From NCBI GenBank assembly GCA_905331475.1, contig CAJNYU010002278.1, forward strand, positions 124,001 through 188,000: 64,000 nt of DNA. The letters run 5' to 3'. The translations under genes and the position numbers were made by a program. This document shows, in pieces, positions 62,542 to 64,000 of the stretch. How positions within the stretch are numbered: the stretch's first letter is position 1; every line of letters starts with the position of its first letter. Origin of the DNA: Rotaria socialis (Eukaryota; Rotifera; Eurotatoria; Philodinida; Philodinidae). The notes below the pieces were generated by a model. That model had not been told where the DNA came from and ran no database searches. It saw only the letters and a program-made list of their open reading frames with translations.

Positions 62542-64000
62542 CTAAGAATCTAATCTAATTGAGCTTGTGGCTGTTGTTGAGTTTTCTAATTCGTGAAGAC
62601 GATTTTTTAAGTTCGATAAATTTGTTTTGTATTTTGAATTGCATTTATCCAATTCCTGAACATGATTAGAGAAGATATTTTGAATTTGTTCGCGTAACAA
62701 TGAAGTATCATTAACATCAACAGTCGGAGATATGCGATTATCGCATATAGTTGTATCACTGAGAAATCTATACAAACAAGAAAAAATGAAATTAAAAAAA
62801 AACGCAAATTTCAAGTATCGTAGACGTGTCTTTCGTAAATGCTAATTTGTTTTTTTTACAGGATGTTTGCAATTATTAGTGGTGTAACTCATGTTCGAAG
62901 ACAGTCTGTTCAATATTGCGTGAATGTGCATTCGAGCGTTGGTTATGCGCATTCGCTCAAATTAGAAAACTAATCGCAATGAAGAAAGCAAATGAGTTGC
63001 AACTAGCTTGAATCATTCATTGATGATCTAATGTTTGTTTTATTCATTGGCAGAATAAGCTACGACACTCAAGTGTTATTATGATCATTGTTTTATACAG
63101 ATTTTCTCGTGTGGAAACAATTAATCTAAATTTAGGCACATAATATCGAAGAATTCATTTGATATTTAGTATGATGCTATTTTTATATGGTACAAAAGAC
63201 CTATTTCGTAACTGTTTTGATGTTCGATATCACTGCGTGTTGTTGTTTTGGCTGGCAGGAAGTTTCGTAAAATAAGTAATCACTTTTGAGATGAGTGCTA
63301 CTTCAACTCTTGTGAGTATCTGATGAAGTAAATATCCGGACGTATTTTTTCTTAATTTATAAAAGCTTTAGTAAACATCTTAACTACTAAGATTAACGTG
63401 AATGATGATAATGACTTTCAAACTCTAAAATCAATATTCATCAGATCAATGAACAAATATGTTACCCGGAATCATCTGATAGTTTTCCAATATGTTTCTT
63501 CTTCATTTCAGAATCAAGATCTTTAATTTGTTTTCGATAAAACATTTCTTGTTCGTGTAATTTTACTTCTAACTCTTTTAATGTTTCATGATATTGCGGA
63601 CGCAACATGGCTTTTCTATTTTCATATATTTGCATCCAATGTCGTAATTTATCTAATTCAATTTGCATGGAATTACGTATAGCATCAGCATTGGATTCTT
63701 GATTTTGTACTTTGTATTGCATTTGTGAAAGTTCTTCTTTTGTTCTTTAGCGAAAATATAAAATAGAATAAAAATTCTACTGAAAAAAATTTCTTACGCG
63801 ATTAATTGCATGTTTAACGTACGAAGATCTTGTTCTTTATCGTCGAGAGCTTTGGTTAACCGTTGAATTTTCGTTTCATAATAGGTTGTATTTTCTTGAC
63901 TGTTCAATTAGCGAATAAATTAAAAACAAACAAACAAATGATTTAAACTGAACTTACTTATGGCGTTGGTCGATCATTGAAAAATCGGATGATGAACTAT
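62542..64000 (-). CDS. Coiled-coil protein, 3' part only
   Basis: Four exon pieces on the minus strand join in phase: 64000-63958 (5' end outside the window), 63899-63798, 63744-63466 and 62767-62542. The product is mostly charged heptad-like helix: TKIQRLTKALDDKEQDLRTL, MQIELDKLRHWMQIYENRKA, ELEVKLHEQEMFYRKQIKDL. It ends in a less helical stretch, then a last coil (KYKTNLSNLKNRLHELENS) and TSSIRLDS. No named family is recognised; a filament, centrosomal or motor-adaptor protein are all possible. The last intron (698 bp) is long for this window. The gene is convergent with UNC5, 275 bp from its stop. Confidence 0.65.

Overview
The window looks like nuclear DNA of a bdelloid rotifer (Rotaria/Adineta type). 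It is AT-rich, its genes are split by many introns of 45-80 bp with GTAAG-like donors and T-rich AG acceptors, and the proteins are clearly metazoan (UNC5, lamin-tail intermediate filament, voltage-sensing phosphatase, CPSF1, ISY1, ALG12). It also carries ADP-ribosyltransferase genes linked to MORN repeats of a kind abundant in bdelloids. The assignment is inferred from protein resemblance and gene style, not from a search. All exon models were read by hand from splice signals, reading phase and family knowledge; the main multi-exon models close in frame.

Layout. 0-2.6 kb: repeats, then an ML-domain lipid-binding secreted protein (minus). 4.2-20.2 kb: four plus-strand genes: lysosomal phospholipase A2/LCAT-like, an unconventional myosin ending in an SH2 domain, an EF-hand mitochondrial ATP-Mg/Pi carrier (SCaMC type), and a voltage-sensor phosphatase. 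20.2-25.6 kb: gene-free, with inverted-repeat elements. 25.6-27.6 kb: a cytoplasmic intermediate filament protein. 27.6-29.2 kb: gene-free, with foldback elements. 29.2-40.3 kb: a tight minus-strand cluster transcribed in the order ISY1 - ALG12 - CPSF1 - ATP23-like, with gaps of about 130, 530 and 130 bp. 41.0-42.4 kb: two paralogous small Ly6/three-finger GPI-type proteins. 43.0-49.2 kb: a tandem duplication of an ART-MORN gene; both copies carry nonsense changes. 49.2-53.5 kb: no recognised gene. 53.5-62.3 kb: UNC5 netrin receptor with three TSP1 modules and a probable remote signal-peptide exon. 62.5-64 kb: the 3' part of a coiled-coil gene (minus) that runs off the window.

How the genes relate: most are housekeeping or signalling genes with no shared pathway. 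CPSF1 and ISY1 both act in pre-mRNA processing (3' cleavage and splicing). In the minus cluster and in several plus-strand genes an acceptor-like AG lies 0-50 bp before the start codon, which fits spliced-leader trans-splicing, known in bdelloids.

Most notable: the myosin-SH2 architecture; an ATP23 homologue whose HExxH metal site reads TGLVQ; a dispersed hairpin repeat family with GGGTGTGGGTG-like arms that resemble bdelloid telomere repeats; a second inverted-repeat (MITE-like) family; and the exon-by-exon MORN array with a very regular 227 bp period.
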